Shown: positions 22,196-32,419 of the stretch, one piece after another
Position numbering within the stretch: the stretch's first letter is position 1
Layout of the letters: the number at the start of each line of letters is the position of its first letter
NCBI GenBank assembly: GCA_944739405.2
Contig: OX123190.2
Location: 88,479,086 to 88,543,085, forward strand
Direction: 5' to 3'
DNA from: Euclidia mi
Taxonomy: Eukaryota; Arthropoda; Insecta; Lepidoptera; Erebidae
Length of the DNA stretch: 64,000 nt
Notes under the pieces: model-generated
Told to the model about the DNA's origin: nothing
Databases searched by the model: none
The model's input: only the letters and a program-made list of their open reading frames with translations
Position numbers and translations under genes: made by a program

Positions 22196-23234
22196 CACGG
22201 TGGGCTGAAAAAGTTCGCTAGTGGACTTAGGGATTTCGAAAAAACTAAAGTGGAATATAAATAAACTAATTCCATTTTTGGATTCTATAATCAAATACCA
22301 CTCAAAATTATTAATAAAATTTTTGATTAAACGCGTGTTTTTTGAGTTATTTAATTTTAAAGATTTTTTTGTATGGAAGAAAACAATAAAATGAGAATTG
22401 CTCGTAATTCTTATACTTTTTTATTTTTTTTATAGACTCACGCCTGTATCCCCGAAGGGGTAGGCAGAGGTGTAATATTACACCTACATTTCGCCAGGAA
22501 TTTTTAGGTCCCACGTAATAGGGGGCGAGCCTATTGCCGTACCGGGCACATTACCAGACTCCGTGCTGCTACTGAGAATTTCCTAACGGAAAAACCCAAT
22601 AACACTTTGCCCGACCCGGGAATCGAACCCGAGACCTCCCAATCCCACGCGCACATTTATGCCGCGAGACCAACGAGGCAGTCAATTCTTATACTATCTT
22701 AAGAAAACATTGAAAGTTAATGACAGAAGATATTTTTTGGCTATTTATGCACTATATCGCGAACTGCGTTTTTTGCGTTTTGGCGGTAATATTTTTTTTT
22801 AATCTTTTATTCGACACCACCCGGAGAGGTTAAATATTAGGCGCGTTTTTTTTTAATGTGGTATCCCCAGTAGGCCTAATCCACTTGCTACACTTGAAAA
22901 AATCATCATTAGTCATATATCTGAAACTTTAAAAATTTATTAGTTTACCTGATTTTGTCAAAATTCCCAGAAAGCATAATATGTCGTAACCTGTGTGGAT
23001 ATTTTATTGTTTCATTTTGTTGTATTGACTTGTTAACAGTGGTATTATTAAAAAATCGATTTCGTTTTTTTTATTTTCCACTAGTTTCATATAAACTTCA
23101 AACAATTTTATCTCGGTAAGTATGTACTTTGTCAAAAAAAGTCAAAGAATAAGAAAGTATTGTTTTCATCAGTAGAATCCAAAAACAAGCATTTTATCCC
23201 CTAAGTCCACATTTTGATTTTTCAGCCCACCGTG
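22196..23234. mobile_element. Non-autonomous Transib-type DNA transposon
   Basis: The ends are inverted repeats starting CACGGTGGGCTGAAAAA (17 nt identical). After a 7-8-nt unlike spacer, GTGGACTTAGGG matches again. A further subterminal pair, TTTTTGGATTCTA and TAGAATCCAAAAA, also matches. The target duplication is CGGCG (22,191-22,195 and 23,235-23,239), and the empty site survives in copy A at 15,917-15,921. Five-bp GC-rich targets and CAC-GTG heptamer-like ends are known for Transib, the RAG1-related superfamily. No transposase is encoded; without the nested SINE the element is about 760 bp. It would need a Transib transposase in trans. Confidence 0.85.
22418..22683 (-). mobile_element. 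tRNA-derived SINE, type 1, nested in the Transib element
   Basis: Flanked by 12-bp direct repeats AATTCTTATACT (22,406-22,417 and 22,684-22,695). On the minus strand it has the head GACTGCCTCGTTGGTCTCGC, B box GGTTCGATTCC and the shared body CAATAGGCTCGCCCCCTATT. It ends with GGCGTGAGTCTATA and an A-rich tail. The insertion is younger than the Transib copy that hosts it. Confidence 0.95.
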
Positions 23235-23858
23235 CGGCGCGTCGCCGACGCGTTGTCTACTCACCCGCAAGGACCCCGCGCGTTGTGTCATGAATGTATA
23301 CAGGCGGGATAATGAACCGACGCTTTAAAAATATTAAGTATCTTAATTTCCGTTCTGTGTAGATGTACACCATTTACGTTGATTTATGATTCTTGTGACA
23401 TCATGCTACGGCATTTTGAATGTTCTAATTATAAAAGGATACAAGTATGGAACTTCAGCATTTAAAATGCCAGTTCATGCTATCACGTTACGTCGCTACA
23501 TTGACATATCAATTTGATTGACCCGCCCAGGGCGGCAAATTGCAATTTCTATTATTGAGACTTCTAAACGCTCAGTTCACTCCTTTTTCATTCTTTCTAG
23601 AGGTTGGCAGCGAGTTGCTGGTTACACCACATCTCTCAAATGTGCCAATAATTCTATCGTATACAGCAACAAAAAGACACCAAGTAGAAACTGCTTAAAT
23701 AACCATGGTGTCGGTATATTCGTGATTATGATGCCTGTAACACAATAGAAAATTAATGACTTCAATTTTTTTAATATTTTGGAAATACAATGATGTGTCG
23801 ATACTGTGATTAAAAGATAACCACTCGTTTACGCTTTGTCACTGCTGAAATTAACAAC

Positions 23859-24120
23859 CACACTATAAAGTGTTAAAACTTATAAAGATCCTGAGATAAA
23901 TACCGAAAATCTTCACAAATCTGGAAATTGGAGGCTTCGCAGGGACAAATAAGAAAACCCCTTTTTATTAAGGTCGGGTAAGGGACAGTCACACTATAAA
24001 GTGTTAAAACATATAAAGATCCTGAGATAAATACCGAAAATCTTCACAAATCTGGAAATTGGAGGCTTCGCAGGGACAAATAAGAAAACCCCTTTTTATT
24101 AAGGTCGGGTAAGGGACAGT
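23859..24120 (+). repeat. 131-bp tandem duplication
   Basis: Two units, 23,859-23,989 and 23,990-24,120, are nearly identical. Both run from CACACTATAAAGTGTTAAAA to GGGTAAGGGACAGT. Copy A (about 16,720-16,850) has one unit. Confidence 0.95.
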
Positions 24121-24879
24121 CACACCGCTTAAGGTCTTATGTGTCCATAAAATGTAGAGGACGCGATGTGTCGCCATTGTGCGGACTGCCTGCACTCGGT
24201 GATTTTGTTTTATTTACGGACATTGAACCCGCTAGCCGATTACTAAGGCTTGAATTGTTGGCGCTAAATGGGCCAACGTGGCGACGTTAATGGCGGCGTT
24301 TGATATGAATATCTTCATTGTCACGCAAGATAAATAGATCTTGTTTTTATTGGTACGTTGTAAACTACGAGTAATCTTTATGTGTCTGTAGATCCGTCTG
24401 TCGGGTCGGTTTATACCAGGAACTATATGTAATTGGAACCAGAAAATGTACAAGGTTTAAACTATCTAACTCACTGTTTCAAAAGTTAACATTATGCTTG
24501 AATATTGTGACGTTACCCTACAGCATCCGACACAATGCGTTGTCCGACATCCATCACATTCTTACCAGTATTCTTTTACCATATTGCTCTCAGTTTATAT
24601 GGAGTTACGATCCAAATCATGGTCTGGACAATTGAATTTGAGTAGTGGCTAGTCTTAAAATACCAATTCGATACTTCTATTTTCCTCTACCAAAAGACGT
24701 GTTTTGAACTAACGTTCTTAACTGAAAAAAAATTAATTACTTAGGCGATGAATGAATAGCGTAATCACATAGATCAATTAATATTAATTACTTGTGTGGA
24801 AGTATGATCGATGGGGACGACCCACAAATAGTTCAAAGTTTGTACAATTACACCAAATGTCAAGTGATTTAGTTACTCG

Positions 24880-26060
24880 TAGAAAGAAAGCAGATGATCT
24901 CCAAATATATACGCGGTCGTCATTAGCAAGTTTATTGCAATCTTTAGCTATCATTAACCGCGATCTGGCACTGATCAACAGCTGGAGCAACTCCTTTGGA
25001 CTCAAAGTGAACCCCACGAAAACCCAAGTCACTGTTATTGGTAGTTCCAGAATGAAATCGAAAATCGACTGGTCTTCACTGCCTCCAGTTATTTTTGATG
25101 GCACCACTATTCCAATACAGAATAAAGTTAAAAACTTAGGTCTCACTTATCTCATAGACTCAACTCTGTCTTGGGATCCGCAGAACCAAGAAGTGAGTCG
25201 GAAAGTGTTTGCCTCAGCAGGTGCACTAAGAAGACTAAGGAACTTTCTTCCCACTACCACCAAAATTGCGCTAGCAAAATCTCTTTTGCTGCCCATTATT
25301 GATTATGCAGACGTCAGCTATCTAGATCTCGCCGAAAACCAGCTTGATAAACTTGAGCGACTTCAAAATTTCTGCATACGATTCATATTTGGATTACGCA
25401 AATATGATCATGTTTCACAATTTCGAGCCCAACTCAAGTGGTTACCTATTAGACATCGTCGGAATGCTCACGTTTTAACTATACTCTACAATATATTGTA
25501 CACCCTTCAACACCCTCCTATCTTAAAGGACTATTCGAGTTCCTTCATGACACGCACAATCGATATTTAAGGTCATCAGAAAATTTACGACTGAAAATGC
25601 CGACACATTCCACAGCATTCTATGATAAATCTTTTTCTGTAACGGCCGTTCGCTTGTGGAATGCATTGCCTCTAAACATAAGGCAGGCACATACGCTTAC
25701 CTACTACATTCAACACTTTAGTTAAGGAACATTACTTGTCCGTTTAATTTATTCCCTATTCTAAAAATATGTATTTTATATTATGCACAAATTTATCTAG
25801 ATATGTATGTATATGTTACATAATATTTATACTATAAACATATACATTTATACAATACATGTATACGTTTATAGTATAAATATTATAAAATTGGTACACC
25901 TACAACTACCACTTCTTTTCCTACCAATATCTCCATCCAAAGGTTGCCTGGTAGATATCGCTTTAAGCGATAAGGCCGCCCTTTGTACTTTACCTAATAT
26001 ATAAGATTACTATAATGTTGATACTAGTGTACAATAAAGTTTAAATAAATAAAGAAACTT
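24880..26060 (+). pseudogene. 5'-truncated LINE: RT thumb and C-terminal region
   Basis: The frame opens at KADDLQIYTR (the RT catalytic motif, with Y replaced at the truncation) and runs through NPTKTQVTVIGSS and PIIDYADVSY to about 25,570. It continues in another frame with SVTAVRLWNALPLNIRQ to about 25,740. The 3' untranslated region includes a 20-nt-arm hairpin and ends near AATAAATAAAGAAACTT. EN and most of RT are missing. It directly follows copy B of the 2-kb sequence. Confidence 0.8.
25820..25886. repeat. Perfect hairpin, 20-nt arms, 27-nt loop
   Basis: ATAATATTTATACTATAAAC at 25,820-25,839 pairs exactly with 25,867-25,886 in the LINE 3' region. The sequence is AT-only enough that simple-repeat drift is a possible origin. 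Confidence 0.8.
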
Positions 26061-26525
26061 AACCTTTAATGTATTTTCAAGTTTGTCGATATTTTGTTTT
26101 AGCTGTGTCTAATATGAGGTCGGGATAGTATAGTCCTTTTGTAGCCTATCTACCAACGAGATATCACCCACTGTTCATTTAAAATAAAAGAAATACACTT
26201 TCTACCATTATATTCTTTAGTTTTATTTATTTACCATTACAACTGTCCACGTAATGTCAAACAATAACTAAGTTGCTAAAATGGCAATAATCACACTCTT
26301 GACCACACTCTCTTTATCAGATTTAGTCAAAATAATTGCAAAATTGTAAAACATCCAGCAGGCATTACAGTCAGTATAAGCATCAAATACAAATATATTG
26401 TAAATTGCACCATTTCAAAAGTATAAATAAATAGGTAGGTACCAGATTCTTTCAAAAGTGTAATAACACCAGTAGTAGCCAATGCTTGACATACACCGTA
26501 TTCGAACATGAATTCTTAGTTAGAA

Positions 26526-28070
26526 AAAAAAAAAAAAAAGATATTAAGAAGAGAGCTGGTCCCGATGGTATACCGCCATTTTTCATCTCGGCATGTGCAT
26601 CAGTGCTAGTTGAGCCTCTATTAGATATTTATAATATGTCATTAGCTTCAGGGAATCTGTTTCTGTTAGAATGGAAAAAAGCCAAAGTAGTTTCCGTACA
26701 TAAATCGGATAAGAAAGATGTCATCTGCAATTATAGACCAATATCAATTCTGTCAATCTTTGCTAAGATCTTTGAGTCTCTAATATGTCCGCACATCCAA
26801 CGCCATTTAAAAATGGATATTTATGACCATCAAAATGGCTTTGTTGCGTAAAGATCGACGTTTACAAACCTAATAACATTCACCAAGTCTGTAATCCAAA
26901 CGTGAGACGCCAATAAGCAGTATGATGTAATATACAAGGACTTTTGAAAGGCGTTTGATAAAATTTCACACAATATATTAATTTACAAGCTCCCAGCATG
27001 TGGTATCACGGGGCCTCTATTGAATTTTTTCAAGTCCTATCTAACTGAACGTGAATTTTATGTTCATAATTATAAACTGTTTTAGATCCACGAATTTTAG
27101 AATCACTTCCAGCGCCCCACAGGTTTCGAACCTAGCCCCAATCTTGTTTAATATTTACATTAATGACCTCCCCGACTATTGCTTCCGCCACTCTGAGTGC
27201 TGCTTATACGCAGACGATTTGAAATTTGCCAGAAAAATTGACTCCATACCCTACCTAAGTCTTCTTGTAATAGATCACTATCATAGTGATCTATTACAAG
27301 AAGACTTAAGTAGGGTGATTGAATGGTCTATTAATAATAAAATGGAGCTTAACTCAAAAAAAATGCAGCTATGTGACCTTTTCAAGAAAAACGCATTCCA
27401 TACACACGCAATATTATATAGACAATAACAAAATAGAAAATAGAAGCAAAATAGAAGCAAAAGAAACTATTCGAGATTCGTTATGTTCGATAATAAAGTA
27501 ACCTTCATACCACACATAGAAAACATTATCAAACGGGCATCGAAAATGTTGGGCTTTATGTTACGAAATACTAGGGAATTCAAAAAAAGTAATGTTAAAC
27601 AACAGTCTCGTACGCAGCATTCTGGAATATTGCAGTGTAGTATGGAGACCACACTACGCAGTGCATACGTTACGTTTAGAGCGAGTCCAGAAACGTTTCC
27701 TATGGCACGTTGCGTTTAGGGCACATAAAGCCAAACAACTGCCCTCCTACAATGCACGTCTGCAATATTTCAGAATGCAACCACTATCAATGCGTGCAAA
27801 GATAAGTGATGGTATGCTTGCTTGCAAACTTTAAAAAAATAAAATAGACTGTACTAAGTTGCTTGGCTTCTTTCGATTTCGTGCACCAGCAAGGTACCCA
27901 AGACATCACATAACACCTTTATGTCCACCTCTAAGGAGAACGGTGCTTTGGGCAAACTCACCTATATGCAGAATGTGCAAAAGTCTGAACGAATATAGTG
28001 TTTGTATGTAGTCGACATTCACCACGACAAATTAAACGATAAATTTATTTATGTAAGGTGATAATGTAAT
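26526..28070 (+). pseudogene. Decayed Jockey-like LINE reverse transcriptase
   Basis: It begins right after a poly(A) run (26,525-26,539) with RAGPDGIPPFFISAC. Then follow NYRPISILSIFAKIFE, KAFDKISHNILIYKLP (after stops at 26,850-26,950), LAPILFNIYINDLPDYC and YADDLKFARK. The C-terminal stretch includes SILEYCSVVWRPHYAVHT, with readable codons to about 28,060. Several stops and frameshifts make it non-functional. The RT was truncated at the 5' side. A 33-nt-arm hairpin lies just after the catalytic motif. Confidence 0.85.
27248..27316. repeat. Hairpin inside an RT frame, 33-nt arms, 3-nt loop
   Basis: 27,248-27,280 and 27,284-27,316 are reverse complements with one mismatch; the loop is TCA. 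The right arm encodes the expected RT residues LLQEDLSRV. The left arm is extra coding sequence (about 12 residues) that keeps the frame open. Confidence 0.95.
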
Positions 28071-28552
28071 TTATTTTCATATTTCAACATTTATTCAATC
28101 AATCAAATATCTCATATTCATTATTAAAATTGTTTTTTTTCAATCAAATTTTATTTTGTTTCCATTTATAAATTGTATTTTAATTAATATCTGTACAGTA
28201 AGCGACTGAAAATTACATTGTAACATTGAATTTTCTTTAAATTTTAATTACATTAATATTGTGTAATTAAGTAACTAGAGCCGTATTAAATGCATGTGGT
28301 GTTAACCTCTAATCAATTCTTGCACTGAAGTATGTTGCTTTAGTCTGTAAGCTCTGATCGATGTACGAGTGTAAACAGTTGTTGGTTGACCTAATAATAT
28401 TACAAATAAATAAACACAAATATAAAAAATAACAGCTGCCAAAACAGATAAATTAAAATCATTAATATGTATCCTAATAATTTTATCAACCTAACATTAT
28501 TGTATCGCTTTGTTCATTAGATGATAATGCCAGTAAACATTTTCAAGTGTAA

Positions 28553-28615
28553 ATGAAATCGTGTAATATCATGACCGGGCATACGGTCGGCAGTCATGAT
28601 ATAACACGATTTCAT
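28553..28615. repeat. Hairpin, 23-nt arms, 17-nt loop
   Basis: 28,553-28,575 and 28,593-28,615 are reverse complements with one mismatch (ATGAAATCGTGT in the left arm). Confidence 0.9.
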
Positions 28616-30162
28616 CAGTGTAATTTTCCCCGTGACCATCGCTCTGGACGGGATTAATTATTCCGATCCTTGCACCCCAGATAATTATATTTATTACAAT
28701 GGGAACGCTGAACTGGAGAGTCGAATTAAACGCTCAGTCCATTTTTATGGTGAAATTGTCATGGGATTAAACCAGCTCGTGAGTTTATCAAAATTTCGTG
28801 ATTCAAAATCGTGAGTTTATTAAATTGCTTTTATTTATTGCCAATAAACCGTGTGTTTGTGCAAAGATCAAAGATATTCTGCTTCCAAGTGTGTTGGATT
28901 ATCCTTTGGCATTTAATTTGCGATACTAAATTAGTTTTAATGCCACGATATAACGCTTTTCTTTTAATTATAGCAGATTGTTTTCTTTGTGATTTTATTA
29001 TCTGTAGATACAATGAATTGCACAGATGACACAGTTGTCATATTAAGGATCGCTTGATATTATTTACTACGCTGAGTGTAGTGGGTTCAAATATTAATGT
29101 TCATAATTTTTTTTCATTACCTACACAAGTACATGTTTACGGCGTAATAAGATGAACTGAAATTGTGAAAACCGAATATTTTGGTCTTTAGAAAAGGTGT
29201 ATTTAAATTCACATTTAGATGAGGTATCAGGTCGTTGCCCTGTGCCGAACCCAACTGTGCGGACTGTGCCGAACAGGCTATTAATCAGACATCGAGCAAT
29301 CTTCCCGTCTAGGATTCTCAAACCATCTAAAAGTCGCCTCAATAAAAAATGTTACAACCCAAGAGTCGTATATGATATGTGCCGACACAAAACGCGTGTT
29401 TATGTGGCACTAACTTGTATTACGATATACATCGACACATAACGACTGACATATCGAACACGCATACTTACGAAACTATCAATATCACGTATTATATCGA
29501 ACTAGTCATGAATAGTTCATAAATTAGTTGCGTAGATAAGTACTAGACATTATACAGTTATTTTTGAGTAAGTGTAGTTACGTATTGTTAGTTCACAATA
29601 ATGGTTCGATAAAGTGGTTTATATTGGGGACCTATCACGTATAGATTATTTTAGCCATTGTGTATGAATATAACATGTATTTAACATAAAGGAATATGTT
29701 ATTTTGTTTTTCAATATCTGTGAAAACAAGTTTATTTATAAGATACTAGCCGTTGCCAGCATTTTAATCAGTAGTTTAAAACAGTGGTTTTTTATACTTT
29801 CAACCACCGCGCCATTCAAGTTTAGGGGTGGAATATTAAAAAAGACTTGTTTAATAGATGCTTACATCATAATATTAATAACTCTCTATCAAATTATATG
29901 AAGATTAATTTTACGGAGATTCACCAAAACTGAAATTTGACACACAATCTTAAATTAAAATCTGTAGCTTTCGACGCTGACTAACACCTGCAATAATTCT
30001 TGGAAAACAACTAGTCCAAATATTTTTGATGCGACCTACAAACTTGGAACTTTCATGCAAAAAATTGAGAGAAAATAAACAAAATACATTCTTAAACTTT
30101 TCACATTTCAGAGCAAAACAAGGGGATATTGTGGTCAAGTTCGAATCGTCCACAAGTAACGT

Positions 30163-30248
30163 TAATACTTTCACGGACAGTAAACGAGACACAATTGAAG
30201 TTTTATTGTTATCACGCCTATAGGCGTTTACTGTCCGTGAAAGTGTTA
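30163..30248. repeat. Hairpin, 24-nt arms, 38-nt loop
   Basis: 30,163-30,186 and 30,225-30,248 are reverse complements with one mismatch (core CTTTCACGGACAGTAAACG). Confidence 0.9.
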
Positions 30249-30706
30249 AGTCGCGCTCGAGTTACAGCGCCCTGGCGACCGATCTTCGAATAAGCGAAGT
30301 CCACTGATGGTACGGCACGATAATGGCGTCAAAGAAGTAGGGACGTACCTCGCCGCTTCTTTGCTCTGAATAGATATTAAGTTTCACGGCTTCCTGAGAA
30401 GATTACATTATCAAATAATATTAAAATAATGAAAATTACATTTAACTAGTTGTTTTTGTCTGGAACGTAGTTTACGATCGGTCCTAACAAGATCAATGGA
30501 CCGCCTTGTCTTGGAGGCCCTGTCTAACTCTGCTACAACATCTAGTGCGTGGCTGCCACTCTTGAACCTTTGGATTATCGGTTCTTCGAGTACTGCTCAC
30601 TTCCACTTCAGTTATAAACTTGTGGTGTGACACATTTATTAAAGAATTTATGTAAGTTTCTTTGTCTGCCTACGAATATTCCGGAACCTATAAAACACGT
30701 ATACAA

Positions 30707-31000
30707 GAGGCGATAGCCCAGTGGTCTACGTGACAGTCTGCCGAGACGATGGTCTCGGGTTCGAGCCCCAGGTACCCCGGGCACATACCTCTGACTTTTC
30801 GAAGTAAAACGCACAGTTATAAATGTTAATTATCGCTCGCTCAGTAATGTCGTAAGTACTGTTTATTCTGTGGTAATGTGTCCAGTACATAGATTTGCCC
30901 CCTATTACATTGGGACCGAAACATAACTGGCGAAGTGTGGGTGTGTAATACACCTCTGCCGAACCCATCGAGGAAAAGACGTGAAGTTATGGTATAGGAC
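30707..31000 (+). mobile_element. Mosaic tRNA-derived SINE
   Basis: The head GCGATAGCCCAGTGGTCTAC with B box GGTTCGAGCCC, and the middle TTAATTATCGCTCGCT, resemble SINE type 2 (13,480). The 3' half (CCCCCTATTACATTGGGACC, GTGTAATACACCTCTGCC, GACGTGAAGTTATGG) is the type 1 family tail. It looks like a template-switch chimera. Confidence 0.8.
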
Positions 31001-31508
31001 ACATTGCACGTTTTTTTTCGCTTCTACTTTTAGTTGCTGAAATGTAATTTTCATTGATTGTTCTTAAACATGATTTACTACGTTACTTTTGTTACCTGAC
31101 CTTGTTAAATAAAGACATAGTATAATGCCAGGTAGCAAAAATAACATTCCTTTTGCGAACTTAAAATCCCTTCTAATCAAATAGCTAAATATTTTTGTTG
31201 AATAATTCCGGCCTCCCCTCAAGAACCCTCAGTTAAATCGTTTCACTCTTAACTTCGGTTTAAAACGTCTTAAATTTAATCTGCTGTCTTTAGCCAAGGT
31301 CCCTATTAGTCTCGCCTGCTGTCTTATTTTTCATTTGGTTATTTTCTGTACAGTCATGTCCTAATTATTTGCAGATTTTCTTATATTCTTTGAAGCTCAA
31401 CTTTGAGACATTGTTTTAAAGAATTTTAATATTCTTTAAAACATGTATGAAAACCTAGCATGTACTAAGCTAGCATATACTGTAAGCAATATTTAGGCAC
31501 AGTTGGAC
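31001..31508. other. Unassigned AT-rich sequence
   Basis: Nothing recognisable between the mosaic SINE and the LTR element. Confidence 0.4.
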
Positions 31509-31512
31509 GTGG

Positions 31513-32117
31513 TGTAACGTATGTCCGGTACTTACCGCGTTGCGTCACAGTACCGCCCATACGCTCGGCCAATCAGAGAAAGCCATCGTCCGCACTCGCA
31601 AAGCCTGACCAAATATGGTCATAAACGGACTCTCAGCCTGATGGAGGGCCCGGTATATAAAGGGGCCGACAGAGAGGCCGGCACCGCTACTCTAACGTCG
31701 CTTCTACTATAACTAAGCGTACCTACTGACCCTACGTCGTATTTACGTGTATCCTGGTCCCAGCTACGGGTTCCAGGTTCACGTTAAGACTCCGGCTACG
31801 CTCCTAGACCGCTACACTTCCTGCATCGCCTTCGGCGTCACTTCTGCCGAAGAGTCTGGCCTGCCCTGCTCCTCGTACTCGCACCGCCGGCGTCTGCCCG
31901 CTGAACCAACGGCCTGCGAGGATCTACCGCTACGCGCAGCCTTCGAGCAGCCTGCCTACACACTACCGGAGGGAACAGCGTGGGAGACTGCAGCCCTTAG
32001 TGTTCAGGCCAGTGTCGTGTTGTTGGTCGGTCATACTCGTGGCAAGGGAAGTGAGACAATACTCGGCAAATAAACGCATAGAACCTTTTCTGCGTTTTAA
32101 TACCAGAACCCGCTACA
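31513..32117 (+). repeat. 5' LTR (605 bp)
   Basis: Starts TGTAACGTATG and ends CGCTACA (TG...CA). It contains CCAAT at 31,569, a TATATAA box at 31,654-31,660 and an AATAAA signal at 32,069-32,074, placing U3, R and U5 in the usual order. The frames of 63 and 108 residues inside it are not genes. Confidence 0.97.
31654..31660 (+). promoter_or_regulatory. LTR TATA box
   Basis: TATATAA followed by GGGG in a GC-rich U3 context, with an upstream CCAATCAG. The same sequence recurs in the 3' LTR at 37,315-37,321. It is the likely RNA polymerase II promoter for the element. Confidence 0.75.
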
Positions 32118-32135
32118 GTGGCGCCTACGTGGGTT
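32118..32135 (+). other. Primer-binding site
   Basis: TGGCGCCTACGTGGG begins one base after the 5' LTR. It resembles the tRNA-Lys type PBS but lacks one or two bases, so pairing is imperfect. Confidence 0.65.
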
Positions 32136-32419
32136 ATTGTCTCGCTTTCCGTGCTCGAGTTCTCTTCTAGCAGGTCTCCATCATTGTAAGCGAGGAGGTG
32201 CGGCTACAGCGAACCGGTACGTATTGTTGTACTAATTGTCTACCTTTTAGTGTAACTACCTACTACGTACTAGTTCGCAAATTTGAATCTAACGTTTTTC
32301 TAATTAGTCCTAACGGTCGAACTTTTACGCCTAATCGTAAAGTAGGCCATTTGTAAGGGCGGAACTCTTGCGCACTAAGTGTAGTGTGTAGTGTATACTT
32401 ACGCGGTTATTCATACACC

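Larger units (their letters stand above)
22118..24735 (+). repeat. Approximately 2-kb dispersed sequence, copy B
   Basis: This is the partner of 15,845-17,835. It is enlarged by a Transib-type element (22,196-23,234) and a 131-bp tandem duplication (23,859-24,120). It lacks the GC-rich LINE fragment of copy A and retains about 75 bp (24,525-24,597) that copy A lost. Confidence 0.85.
28071..30690. other. Mostly unassigned non-coding sequence with two hairpins
   Basis: No gene was identified. A plus-strand frame at 29,197-29,350 (GRCPVPNPTVRTVPNRLL) has a protein-like look but I could not place it. Confidence 0.4.

Noticed and set aside
29197..29442. Plus-strand frame with GRCPVPNPTVRTVPNRLL
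   Set aside because: It has a protein-like feel, possibly an old transposase or retroelement fragment, but I could not match it to any family confidently.
31521..32073. Frames of 63 and 108 residues, repeated at 37,182-37,734
   Set aside because: They lie wholly within the LTRs and are identical because the LTRs are; they are regulatory sequence, not genes.
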